Positions 1-7,486 of a stretch of 20,349 nucleotides of DNA are shown in pieces. Both the position numbers and the translations under genes were made by a program. The stretch is from a virus: the IMG/VR virus record IMGVR_UViG_3300028654_000075, positions 1 to 20,349 of that record. One strand, 5' to 3'. Positions within the stretch are counted from its first letter, which is position 1, and each line of letters begins with the position of its first letter. The notes under the pieces were generated by a model. That model did not search any database and was not told where the DNA came from. It saw only the letters and a list, made by a program, of their open reading frames with translations.

Positions 1-1
1 A

Positions 2-1747
2 TCAGGAACAGTTAATTCTGGATTAACATCACAAGTCGCATATTATGCTGCTAATGGAACTGTTGTTTCAGGAGAAGCACTAACAACATTAATCGACAAT
101 AGTATTACGAACACACAAGGAACTATACTATATCGTAATGCTTCTCAGTGGACAGCTTTATTCCCTGGAACTTCTGGACAATTTTTAGAAACACTAGGAT
201 CATCAGCAAACCCAACATGGGCGTCAGTACCTGCGACTAATTTAACTGGTCCGATTACGTCAGTTGGAGCAGCAACAAGTATCGCAGCACAAACAGGAAC
301 TGGCACTACATTTGCAATGAGCGCAGGTCCTACATTTACAGGAACAGTTGCAATCAACGGTTCTGCAAATAATATTACACTAACAGGCAGCGCAACTGGC
401 GTAACTCCTGTTATTACGAATACCGGAAGCGACACATCTGGCGTTGGTCTAGGTATAGCAATTACTGCTAAATCAGCGGGATCAAACTTGACCGGTGGTC
501 CAGTAAATCTAACAGCAGGAACGGCAAGCGGCGCATCTGGTATTGGTGGCGCAATAAATCTTATTGCTGGGCAGGGCGGCGCAAATGGAGCTGGCGGCGC
601 AGTCAATATTACTGGTGGACATGAATTAGGAACAGGTGGCGCAGGATTTGCAGGAAATGTTGTTATAACAGCCGGACAAGCAGATAATGGCGCAGCATAC
701 AACGGAAATATTCAGCTACTCGGCGGAAATGTACTCGTAGGCGCAAATTCTGGCGCAAATGCCGTTATTATTATGAACGGTTCAACATCAGGCGCAGTAA
801 CAATTCAAACTCAAGCAGCAGCCGGAACATATAACTTTAATTTGCCAACAACCGCAGGAACAGCAGGACAAGTTCTAACGTCACAGGGCGGCAGTTCAGC
901 AATGACTTGGTCAAATAATTCAACAGGATCTGTAACAGTTCAAGACTTTGCCGCTGGCGCAGGATTTACAGCAGGAACATCAACGACAATTACACTAAGT
1001 TCGACGCCTGCTTCATCAGCTTCGCTCGACATTTATTTTGACGGCGTATATCAGTTTCACAATACATGGTCATTAGCAGGAACCACAGTTACATTTACTT
1101 CAGCTATTCCAGCACTTGTTCTGAATGTTGAAGCAACATGGGTATCGACCGCTGGAATATCATCATTTGCCGGCGGATCAGCTTCATCGCCAAGCTTTTC
1201 AGTAGCAGGAAGTTCAAACACTGGGTTCTATTCATCATCGGCAAATACACTTGGTATTTCTACAAATGGTACAGCAGCTTTAACTATCGATACGTCACAA
1301 AATGTAACAATAGCAGGAACATTAACACCTTCTGGAGGTATTGTAGGGGTAACTACAAATAGTAATGCTACTGCCGGAAATGTTGGCGAATTTATTACGG
1401 CTAATGCAACTGGAGTTTCTCTTTCGACTGGCGTTGGAAAAACTGTCACTTCAATATCACTAACGGCAGGAGATTGGGATGTATTCGGAAATGTTTATCT
1501 AACTCCAACAGCAGTTATGACGGCTATATATGCAGGAACTAACACTACGACAAATACATTCCCGGCGGCACTTTATTATTCCCAAATACAAACAACATTT
1601 ACATCTGCGGCAGCATCATCAGTTGTTGCTCCGACACAGCGTTATAGTTTATCTACGACGACAACAGTATATCTTGTAGGTCAAGCAGCATTTGCGTCAG
1701 GAACTTGCACTGCTGCCGGAGTAATTTCAGCACGCCGTATAAGATAA
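2..1747 (+). CDS. Tail-fibre-like protein, 5' end cut by window edge
   Basis: The reading frame is open from the left edge (no stop back to base 2), so the visible 581 residues are the C-terminal part of a longer protein. An internal ATG at 317 would give 476 residues, but the identical low-complexity composition upstream argues that it is not the start. The protein is rich in Gly, Ala, Ser and Thr. It has a block of repeats of the type GGxxNLxAG at about 580-700, a fibre hallmark GQVLTS followed by a Trp at about 870-910, and a TALTID-type segment at about 1190-1320 that is related to the fibre genes at 4196 and 6107. These features are typical of trimeric phage tail fibres, which bind the host surface. 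The next gene starts 31 nt downstream on the same strand, so this is the first visible member of a fibre array. Family assignment is fairly sure; receptor and position in the tail are unknown. Confidence 0.8.
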   Translation, partial: SGTVNSGLTSQVAYYAANGTVVSGEALTTLIDNSITNTQGTILYRNASQWTALFPGTSGQFLETLGSSANPTWASVPATNLTGPITSVGAATSIAAQTGTGTTFAMSAGPTFTGTVAINGSANNITLTGSATGVTPVITNTGSDTSGVGLGIAITAKSAGSNLTGGPVNLTAGTASGASGIGGAINLIAGQGGANGAGGAVNITGGHELGTGGAGFAGNVVITAGQADNGAAYNGNIQLLGGNVLVGANSGANAVIIMNGSTSGAVTIQTQAAAGTYNFNLPTTAGTAGQVLTSQGGSSAMTWSNNSTGSVTVQDFAAGAGFTAGTSTTITLSSTPASSASLDIYFDGVYQFHNTWSLAGTTVTFTSAIPALVLNVEATWVSTAGISSFAGGSASSPSFSVAGSSNTGFYSSSANTLGISTNGTAALTIDTSQNVTIAGTLTPSGGIVGVTTNSNATAGNVGEFITANATGVSLSTGVGKTVTSISLTAGDWDVFGNVYLTPTAVMTAIYAGTNTTTNTFPAALYYSQIQTTFTSAAASSVVAPTQRYSLSTTTTVYLVGQAAFASGTCTAAGVISARRIR

Positions 1748-1778
1748 TTATTAGAATTAAAATTAGAGGATATAACAA

Positions 1779-2987
1779 ATGTCAACGACAATAGTATCAC
1801 AAAATTTAGTGAATTTAACTTCACCGACGTTCTCAACGTCAGCAACGACGCCACTATTAATTGGTGGAACTACTGCATCATCAACGTTGACACTCGAAAG
1901 TACTTCTGGCGTAGGAACAAGTGATAGTATCATATTCAAAACTGGTAGCCAAGCAACTGCATTGACTATTAATTCGGCTGGACTTATTGGTATCGGAACT
2001 TCGCCAGTAGCAACAAATCAATTAACAATAGCTAAAACAGTATCAACATCACCAACTGATGCCGAAGCAACGATTGCAGCAACGTTAACAGATACTGGAA
2101 CCACAGCACCGCTAACAGCACAGCGTTTTCCAATTTATGCAAAACTTATTAAAACTGGTTCTGGAACACTAGGCATTACAGATCATTACCAAAATAGTGC
2201 AGGTTGGTTTGAAACATCAGTTACCGGTGGAACGATTGATACATTAGATGTAGTCAACAGCAGAGCAGGAGCAGGAACTGGCGCAACTATAACAAATCTT
2301 GCAAACTTTAAAGCAGATCAACAGTTTGTCGGCACAGGCACAGTAACCAATAGATATGGTTTACAAGTATTGGATCTAAATCAAGTATCAGGACTCACAT
2401 CACAATATGGTTTGTACGTAAACAGTTTAACAAGTGGAACTAGTGTTAATTATGCAGTTTTTACAGCAGGAACAACACCGTCACAATTTGGCGGCAAGGT
2501 TACTATACCAAGTGGTATCGTTCTAGCTACTGATACACCACTAAATTCAGCAACCACTACTAATACAACACTATCACATTATGATGAAGGTACATGGACG
2601 CCAGCATGGGGCGGAAGCACTGGCGCTCCAACCGTAACTTACGTTGCGCATGTTGGAACTTACACGAAGATTGGCCGCCTTGTATTTGCAAGAGGTTATA
2701 TTGCGGTTTCCGCTTTCAGCGGCGGTAGCGGAGTGGTTGAGATAACTGGGTTGCCGTTTACATCGGCCAATAACACGGATGCCTATGTTCCCGTTAATTT
2801 CGGCCCTGTATCAGGGCTTACCTTCCCGGCCAGCACTACGCAGCTTGTGGCGTTTGTGCTTCCCAACACGACTTACATGATCGTTGAGGCAGTTGGCAGC
2901 GGTCAGAATGAAACCGCGCTATCTCTCACGGGTATAGCATCGACAAGCTACGTGGCATTTAGCGTAACCTATGAGGCATCAAACTAA
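1779..2987 (+). CDS. Tail-fibre-like protein with EGTWTP-type C-terminal domain
   Basis: A 402-residue Ser/Thr/Gly-rich protein. The start is supported by an AGAGGA Shine-Dalgarno about 10 nt upstream. Residues about 25-80 hold fibre-type segments (TLTLESTSG, ALTINSAGLIGIGTSP). The C-terminal ~130 residues begin with DEGTWTPAWGG and continue with GTYTKIGRLVFARGYI, a pattern that recurs at the ends of tail and fibre proteins of many phages and is presumed to be a beta-sandwich exposed at the tip. Base composition changes within the gene: the 5' part is AT-leaning like its neighbours, while the part after about 2600-2640 is clearly GC-richer and continues so into the next gene. I infer that the tip domain was exchanged by recombination. 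The stop overlaps the next start by one base (TAATG), suggesting translational coupling. Confidence 0.8.
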   Translation: MSTTIVSQNLVNLTSPTFSTSATTPLLIGGTTASSTLTLESTSGVGTSDSIIFKTGSQATALTINSAGLIGIGTSPVATNQLTIAKTVSTSPTDAEATIAATLTDTGTTAPLTAQRFPIYAKLIKTGSGTLGITDHYQNSAGWFETSVTGGTIDTLDVVNSRAGAGTGATITNLANFKADQQFVGTGTVTNRYGLQVLDLNQVSGLTSQYGLYVNSLTSGTSVNYAVFTAGTTPSQFGGKVTIPSGIVLATDTPLNSATTTNTTLSHYDEGTWTPAWGGSTGAPTVTYVAHVGTYTKIGRLVFARGYIAVSAFSGGSGVVEITGLPFTSANNTDAYVPVNFGPVSGLTFPASTTQLVAFVLPNTTYMIVEAVGSGQNETALSLTGIASTSYVAFSVTYEASN

Positions 2988-3544
2988 TGAAAAAACTTCT
3001 TCTCCTTTTCGGTTTTCTTTTAATTGCTTCACCGGCCAATGCTGGGTTGAAAGCTGTTGTTGGAAGTTCAGGTGGAGGAGGCTCCGGCACCGTCTCAACC
3101 GGCACGGCGGGGCAGGCGGCGTATTACACCGGCGCGACAACCACAGGCAGTACACCATATATCACTATCGGCACATCGACCGCTCCTGTCACCCTGACAA
3201 GCCCGGTTTTTATCGGCGCTCCATCAATTACAGACACCAACGTTTTGCTTCAGGCGACATCAAGCGTGGCTGGCTATAACCAATTCATCATCCAGAACAC
3301 GAACAGCGGGGCAACGGCCTCATCGAACTTCGTGGTGAATAACAACAACGGCACGGCGACGACCTACTACGGCGAGTTTGGGATGAACAGCAGTGGGTTT
3401 ACGGGTTCGGGGTCATTCAACAAGGCTGGCGCGGTTTATCTAGATTCGCAAAGCGGTGATTTGGTTCTCGGTACGTTGACGAGCAACCCTAATGCCACAT
3501 TATCTGGCAAGTATTTGATTTTCTCTGGATTTTATTTTATATAA
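2987..3544 (+). CDS. Exported-looking tail-fibre fragment with signal peptide, apparently 3'-truncated
   Basis: 185 residues. Residues 1-19 (MKKLLLLFGFLLIASPANA) form a textbook signal peptide: two lysines, a Leu-rich core and an AxA cleavage site before Gly20. After that come a Gly/Ser linker and fibre-like sequence: GTAGQAAYYTGATTTGSTPYI at about 36-57, then an Asn-rich part and YLDSQSGDLVLGTLTSNPNA near the end. In fibre relatives that last motif normally continues into a further domain. Here it stops within about 14 residues (YLIFSGFYFI), where base composition falls back to AT-rich, so I infer truncation at a recombination joint. The gene body is strongly GC-rich (one 60-base stretch near 3061 is about 72% G+C). 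The start is coupled to the previous stop (TAATG), with GAGG about 11 nt upstream. A signal peptide on a fibre-like phage protein is odd; whether it is exported is unknown. Confidence 0.7.
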   Translation: MKKLLLLFGFLLIASPANAGLKAVVGSSGGGGSGTVSTGTAGQAAYYTGATTTGSTPYITIGTSTAPVTLTSPVFIGAPSITDTNVLLQATSSVAGYNQFIIQNTNSGATASSNFVVNNNNGTATTYYGEFGMNSSGFTGSGSFNKAGAVYLDSQSGDLVLGTLTSNPNATLSGKYLIFSGFYFI

Positions 3545-3571
3545 TAAAAAGATTTTTTAAAGGATATAACA

Positions 3572-4072
3572 ATGTCAACAACCACAGTAACACCAAGTTT
3601 ATTATCTTCAACAGTAAGTGCTCCAACAGGAGCAGGACAAGTTCTGACATCTACGAGTACAACAGCAGCCACATGGAAATCACCTGCGCCTACTATTCAG
3701 ACATATGTTTCAGGATCAGGAACATACACAGTTCCTGCAGGAACAACTTATCTTAAAATTCGTATGGTAGGCGGCAAAGGCGGCAATTCACCTTTCGGTG
3801 GCGGAGGCGTAGGAGGCCCAGGTAATGCAGCAGCACCAAATGCTGCTATTGCCAATACAGGTTCTGGTGGTGGTGGCGGTGGCGGACCTGGCGCATTTGC
3901 AAACTCAGTTGTTGGAGTCGGCGGAGGATCAGGAGGATATATCGAAGCAGTTATCACATCCCCTGCAGGAACATATTCTTATGCGGTAGGAACAGCAGGA
4001 ACAGCAGGCGCAAATGGATACGCTGGAAGTGCCGGCGCTGCGGGTGTTATCATCATCGAAGCATATCCATAG
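3572..4072 (+). CDS. Glycine-rich phage adhesin / tail-fibre tip protein
   Basis: 166 residues. The start has an AAAGGA Shine-Dalgarno about 9 nt upstream, in a leader nearly identical to that of the gene at 1779. Residues 1-35 are a short fibre-type N-terminus (MSTTTVTPSLL, GAGQVLTS, W). Residues about 41-65 (YVSGSGTYTVPAGTTYLKIRM) and the C-terminal VIIIEAYP bracket a glycine-rich core with a run of seven Gly (about 99-105) and further GGSGG and GTAGTAGA motifs. This layout is that of the glycine-rich domain widespread in phage tail proteins and is reminiscent of the polyglycine-helix sandwich of gp38-type adhesins, which sit on fibre tips and contact the receptor. The adhesin role is inferred from family and context; no receptor can be named. 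Confidence 0.75.
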   Translation: MSTTTVTPSLLSSTVSAPTGAGQVLTSTSTTAATWKSPAPTIQTYVSGSGTYTVPAGTTYLKIRMVGGKGGNSPFGGGGVGGPGNAAAPNAAIANTGSGGGGGGGPGAFANSVVGVGGGSGGYIEAVITSPAGTYSYAVGTAGTAGANGYAGSAGAAGVIIIEAYP

Positions 4073-4195
4073 CTTATACACTTGATAGTCTAAAAATATC
4101 GTATTATGCATCAATCATCACATTGATTAAATACTGTATAACATTCAAATCTAACAGATTTAACCTCATTTCTGTAGATTTAGGAGAGACTGTAC
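4073..4195 (+). other. Intergenic leader of the second fibre group, with small inverted repeats
   Basis: This is the longest gap (123 bp) within the fibre array. No gene is visible. It holds two small inverted repeats: ATCAAT/ATTGAT at 4110-4127 (6-nt loop) and AAATCT/AGATTT at 4147-4161 (3-nt loop). The second right arm is repeated at about 4176-4181, just before the Shine-Dalgarno AGGAGA. Neither stem is followed by a T run, so they do not look like terminators. A promoter for the downstream group (4196-7120) could lie here, but I see no convincing consensus. Confidence 0.3.
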
Positions 4196-5719
4196 ATGTC
4201 AGTGAATTTCAACGATCAACTCGATTTAATTTATACCACGTCTGGCATTTTAAAAGATGCCGATACTGGCGGTTTTGTAGTCCCAAATGGATCAAGCACA
4301 CCCACATCTACATCAGCAACTTTAATTGATGGCGGAATTACATACTCAGCAGTCACATCAGGAAATTCAGGAAATAGTATTACGATTACATATACAACCG
4401 GCGCAACAGTTGGTTTAGAAAAAGCATCTGTAATCGGAAATGCTATCACTGTTAAAATTGCATCTGGCACATCTACTGGAAATCAAATAAAAACAGCAAT
4501 ACTTGCCTCGACTCCCGCATTAGCACTAGTAACAATATCTGGAACAGATGCTACGACACGAACAGCAATGTCAGCAAATTATCTTTCGGGCGGTGGACAA
4601 CAACCGCTACCCTCAGGCAACAACGGCCTCATTCGTTATAACACAACTACAAATCGTATAGAAGCTGTTATGAATGGAACATATGTTAATTGGCTTTTAG
4701 CAACCGATGTAATTAGTTCTTATTTACCTTTATCCGGTGGAACATTATCCGGAGTATTAAGTTTACCTTTAGGTTCGCTAGCAACACCAGCATTGAATAT
4801 TGGTGGTTCATCAATCGGTATATTCAGTCCAGCAGCAAATATTTTATCACTTTCAACAAGTAGCACAGAAGCACTACGCATCGATGCATCAGGAAATGTT
4901 GGTATAGGAATTATTCCGACACATAAACTAGATGTTAACGGAACATTTAACGTTTCAGGATTATCAAGTTTAGCAGCAACAACCACAACAACATTATCTG
5001 CTTCAGTATCAGCAACAGTACCAACACCAGCACAATTTGATAATAGCACAAATGTAGCAACAAGTGCGTTCGTTCAGCGAGCATTAGGAAATTTTAATAG
5101 TCGCGTGCAATACACAAGTACCACTGCAACTATACCGCCGTCACAAGTCGGGGCAATGATTGTACTAGGAGGCGGCGGCAATACAATCACATTACCTTTG
5201 GCAGCATCATGCCCAGCAGGTTCAGTATGCTATTTTCATATACAAGGTAATATCAATACAATTTTACGCCAAGGTTCTGACACAATTTATTATGATGCTG
5301 TAGGCACATTAACATCATATCAGGTATCAGGATTTACTGAAGTTATGTTTGTTAACTCTGATGGCACATCAAGTTGGGAAATAATGGGTGGAGCAGAAGC
5401 AAGCACATCAGCTAAAGCATGGGTATCTTTCACGCCATCTACAGGAGCAATTCGTAGTTCATATAATATTTCGAGCGTTACAAGAAATTCTGTCGGAGAT
5501 TACACAATAGCATTTAATACTCCGATGCGAGCAGCAACTTATGCCATAGTCGGAACATGTACGGATGATAAAGCCGGAACAACAAATTCTTTATGTGTAT
5601 ATCCAGCGGCAAATGGCGGAACAGATCCTTCTACAACTTCTTTCAGAGTAGTAACAACAACAAACGGATCACCAGTAGATGTTGCATTAGAAAATTCTAT
5701 AGTTGTGTTCGGAGTATAA
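4196..5719 (+). CDS. Multidomain tail fibre protein with paralogous N-terminal anchor
   Basis: 507 residues; start supported by AGGAGA about 8 nt upstream. Residues 1-32 (MSVNFNDQLD, TSGIL, GGFVV, NG) match the start of the collar protein at 6107 and are probably a shared tail-attachment segment. Residues about 34-135 form a cassette absent from that paralogue (ITYSAVTSGNSGNSITITY, then GNAITVKIA), a pattern also seen in other phage structural proteins. Residues 138-165 (SGNNGLIRYNT, EAVMNGTYV) return to the shared sequence. Residues 176-255 carry YLPLSGGTLSG and an ILSLSTSSTEALRIDASGN segment, followed by DNSTNVATSAFVQRALG at 282-298, a very common fibre motif. The end (AKAWVSFTPSTGAIRSSYNI from 407, then GDYTIAF) is a common fibre tip domain. 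The next ATG lies one base after the stop. Confidence 0.85.
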   Translation: MSVNFNDQLDLIYTTSGILKDADTGGFVVPNGSSTPTSTSATLIDGGITYSAVTSGNSGNSITITYTTGATVGLEKASVIGNAITVKIASGTSTGNQIKTAILASTPALALVTISGTDATTRTAMSANYLSGGGQQPLPSGNNGLIRYNTTTNRIEAVMNGTYVNWLLATDVISSYLPLSGGTLSGVLSLPLGSLATPALNIGGSSIGIFSPAANILSLSTSSTEALRIDASGNVGIGIIPTHKLDVNGTFNVSGLSSLAATTTTTLSASVSATVPTPAQFDNSTNVATSAFVQRALGNFNSRVQYTSTTATIPPSQVGAMIVLGGGGNTITLPLAASCPAGSVCYFHIQGNINTILRQGSDTIYYDAVGTLTSYQVSGFTEVMFVNSDGTSSWEIMGGAEASTSAKAWVSFTPSTGAIRSSYNISSVTRNSVGDYTIAFNTPMRAATYAIVGTCTDDKAGTTNSLCVYPAANGGTDPSTTSFRVVTTTNGSPVDVALENSIVVFGV

Positions 5720-5720
5720 A

Positions 5721-6098
5721 ATGAAAAATATTATTTGGCAAAAATCAGACGGATCATATGCAGTTACAACACTCGCAGATTTATTAGATATTTCAAGTGC
5801 AGATTATGCAGCATATTTAAAATCTATAAATGCAGTACAATCAGATTGGACTCTTTATAAAGTAGATCAATCTGATATATCAATGTATATAACTCCATCT
5901 GCAGCAGAAATAAAAGCAGTATTAATTTATAATGCGCAGTTAGCATTGACTGCATCTGATATTATAGTTTTACGTTGTTATGAAAATAGTGTAGCAGTTC
6001 CTAGTGATTGGGTATCATATCGTAATACATTACGAAACATTATTTCAACAGGTTCAGGAACAATTCCGATACAACCTACAAATCCAGCAGGAATATAG
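5721..6098 (+). CDS. Putative tail-fibre assembly chaperone-like protein
   Basis: 125 residues from the ATG at 5721. That start is preferred over an in-frame ATG at 5703 because GGAG lies 6-7 nt upstream and 5703 would overlap the end of the fibre gene. The N-terminal part is acidic and mixed. The C-terminal part has ASDIIVLRCYENSVAVPSDW, followed by VSYRNTLRNI and a Pro-rich end (IPIQPTNPAGI). This Trp-x-x-Tyr-Arg-x-x-Leu-Arg pattern with a proline-rich tail is the signature of the phage tail assembly chaperone / fibre-assembly family, whose small members are encoded beside the fibre gene they serve and help it fold or attach. The position here, one base after one fibre gene and 8 nt before the next, fits that role. 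Function is inferred from motif and position only. Confidence 0.6.
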   Translation: MKNIIWQKSDGSYAVTTLADLLDISSADYAAYLKSINAVQSDWTLYKVDQSDISMYITPSAAEIKAVLIYNAQLALTASDIIVLRCYENSVAVPSDWVSYRNTLRNIISTGSGTIPIQPTNPAGI

Positions 6099-6106
6099 GA
6101 GAATAA

Positions 6107-7120
6107 ATGTCAGTAAATTTTAACGACCAACTAGATCAAGTTTCCGCAACAAGTGGAATCCTAACACAAAAAAATGTCGGTGGATTTGTCGTAGCAAATG
6201 GAAACAATGTTGCTAATAAACCAGCAACATCTGGAAATAATGGTTTAATTCGATATAACACAGACAACAATGTTCTCGAAGCAGTAATCAACGGAACATA
6301 TTATAACTTGGCAATCGTTCCAACTGGTCCTACGGCATTAGTATCTGGATTCTTGCCAGTTAATGGTACTTCACCGATGACAGGTTCATTAGCATTAATT
6401 TCAGGAACATCATCTGTGCCAGGATTATATTTTACGGGAAGTTCAGCAACTGGATTGTTTAGTCCCGGGGCAAATATTTTGTCGATATCTTCTAATAGTA
6501 CAGAAGCATTGCGTTTTAATGCAGACTCTTCCATAACAGTTTATACGCCGATAAATTTTACGAATACTGCGACGGCGATAACGCAAGTATCAACAGATAG
6601 TTCAACTAAACTCGCTACTACGGCATTCGTAGCAAACTCAGCAGTCCCAGCAGGAACTGTTATACAATATGCAGGATCTTCTGCACCATCTGGATATTTT
6701 TCATGTGATGGATCATCTATACCAACTGTTAGTTATCCTGCTTTATTTGCGGCAATTGGCTATACATATGGTGGAGCAGGCGGAAACTTTACTCTACCTG
6801 ATATGCGCGGAGTATTTGCGCGTGGTTTAGATAACGGTCGCGGATTAGATCCAGGCAGAACTTTAGGATCATATCAAGCAGATGTGTTCGGCGCTCATGG
6901 ACATGCTATAACTGATCCAGGACATGCTCATGCATCTACTACCGGACAGCCATTTTTGATTGCGCCAGGACCAAGTAATCCAACAGTTGCGGGTGGTGGC
7001 GAAGGTACTTCCTCAACGCCAACAACAGCAACCGCAGTTACCGCCATAACAATCAATCCAACCGGTGGTTCTGAAACACGTCCGAAGAACGTTGCTTTAT
7101 TATACTGCATAAAACATTAA
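6107..7120 (+). CDS. Phage tail collar domain protein, T4 gp12-like short tail fibre
   Basis: 337 residues; AGGAG 7 nt before the ATG, overlapping the previous stop. Residues 1-32 match the N-terminus of the 4196 protein, and residues 43-68 share NGLIRYNT and EAVINGTYYN with it. Residues about 118-140 (SPGANILSISSNSTEALRF) are the shared fibre module. Residues 181-236 (PAGTVIQYAGSSAPSGYFSC ... NFTLPDMRGVFARG) are a clear phage collar domain, and the end, GSETRPKNVALLYCIKH (321-337), is its usual close. Between them are two HxH motifs, H264-G-H266 and H273-A-H275. HxH pairs coordinate metal in T4-type fibre tips, so metal binding is likely. In T4 the collar-containing gp12 is the short tail fibre that binds irreversibly to the cell surface. 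This is the last plus-strand gene of the array and is followed by a terminator. Confidence 0.88.
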   Translation: MSVNFNDQLDQVSATSGILTQKNVGGFVVANGNNVANKPATSGNNGLIRYNTDNNVLEAVINGTYYNLAIVPTGPTALVSGFLPVNGTSPMTGSLALISGTSSVPGLYFTGSSATGLFSPGANILSISSNSTEALRFNADSSITVYTPINFTNTATAITQVSTDSSTKLATTAFVANSAVPAGTVIQYAGSSAPSGYFSCDGSSIPTVSYPALFAAIGYTYGGAGGNFTLPDMRGVFARGLDNGRGLDPGRTLGSYQADVFGAHGHAITDPGHAHASTTGQPFLIAPGPSNPTVAGGGEGTSSTPTTATAVTAITINPTGGSETRPKNVALLYCIKH

Positions 7121-7121
7121 T

Positions 7122-7148
7122 AAAAAAGGGCCCCGAAGGACCCTTTTT
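7122..7148. terminator. Bidirectional rho-independent terminator
   Basis: Directly after the collar gene stop, AAAAAAGGG and CCCTTTTT flank a hairpin (GGG/CCC, one C-A mismatch, CC/GG, loop CGAA). The A run on one side and the T run on the other make it work in both directions. It lies between convergent genes (plus-strand stop at 7120, minus-strand stop at 7168) and should stop both transcripts. Confidence 0.85.
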
Positions 7149-7167
7149 AAATTAGATAAAAATGAAA

Positions 7168-7455
7168 TTATTCTTTTAGCAAAGCACTAAACTTTTTTTC
7201 GACATTAACAATTAATTTCTCGAAGTTTATTTCTACCATAACATTTTCAATTTCTTCACCGGATTCAACCAATTTCGAAACATAAACATCAAAATCTTTT
7301 TTATTTTTGATGATCTTCTCGTTGCCATTTGTCAAAAGAACCTTGAAATTTTTGGTAAAATCAAAAGGTATTTCAGACGGAACAGACAACTGACCAAGAA
7401 TAGACTTCCATTGCTTTTTGATCTTGTAACGGTTCTTTATAGATACATTACTCAT
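7168..7455 (-). CDS. Hypothetical small phage protein
   Basis: 95 residues, not recognised. It is basic at the N-terminus (KNRYKIKKQWKS) and mixed-charge later, with an alternating pattern (VMVEINFEKLIVNVEKKFSA) at the C-terminus. No transmembrane segment, signal peptide or cysteine motif is visible. There is no strong Shine-Dalgarno before the ATG; an AT-rich GATAAATA lies just upstream and could be a late-type -10, but this is weak. It is the last gene of a minus-strand group of three small proteins and ends at the shared bidirectional terminator. The tight packing and normal codon use support it as a real gene. Confidence 0.65.
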   Translation of the reverse strand: MSNVSIKNRYKIKKQWKSILGQLSVPSEIPFDFTKNFKVLLTNGNEKIIKNKKDFDVYVSKLVESGEEIENVMVEINFEKLIVNVEKKFSALLKE

Positions 7456-7486
7456 AAAGATATTTATCTCAAGTTACAAAATAAAA

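Noticed and set aside
145-702. Open frame of 185 codons on the minus strand within the first fibre gene, rich in Pro, Val and Ala
   Set aside because: It is the antisense shadow of a Gly/Ala/Thr-rich fibre gene. No ribosome site or domain is seen, and the plus-strand frame has clear fibre motifs.
317-1747. ATG at 317 as the real start of the first gene
   Set aside because: The frame is open to the left edge with the same fibre-type composition and there is no Shine-Dalgarno before 317.
2971-3279. Plus-strand frame of 102 codons overlapping the signal-peptide gene
   Set aside because: It is Arg/His/Cys-rich nonsense from the GC-rich block in another frame; the frame starting at 2987 has the signal peptide and fibre motifs.
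3748-3957. Minus-strand proline-rich frame
   Set aside because: It is the reverse complement of the Gly-codon runs of the glycine-rich adhesin.
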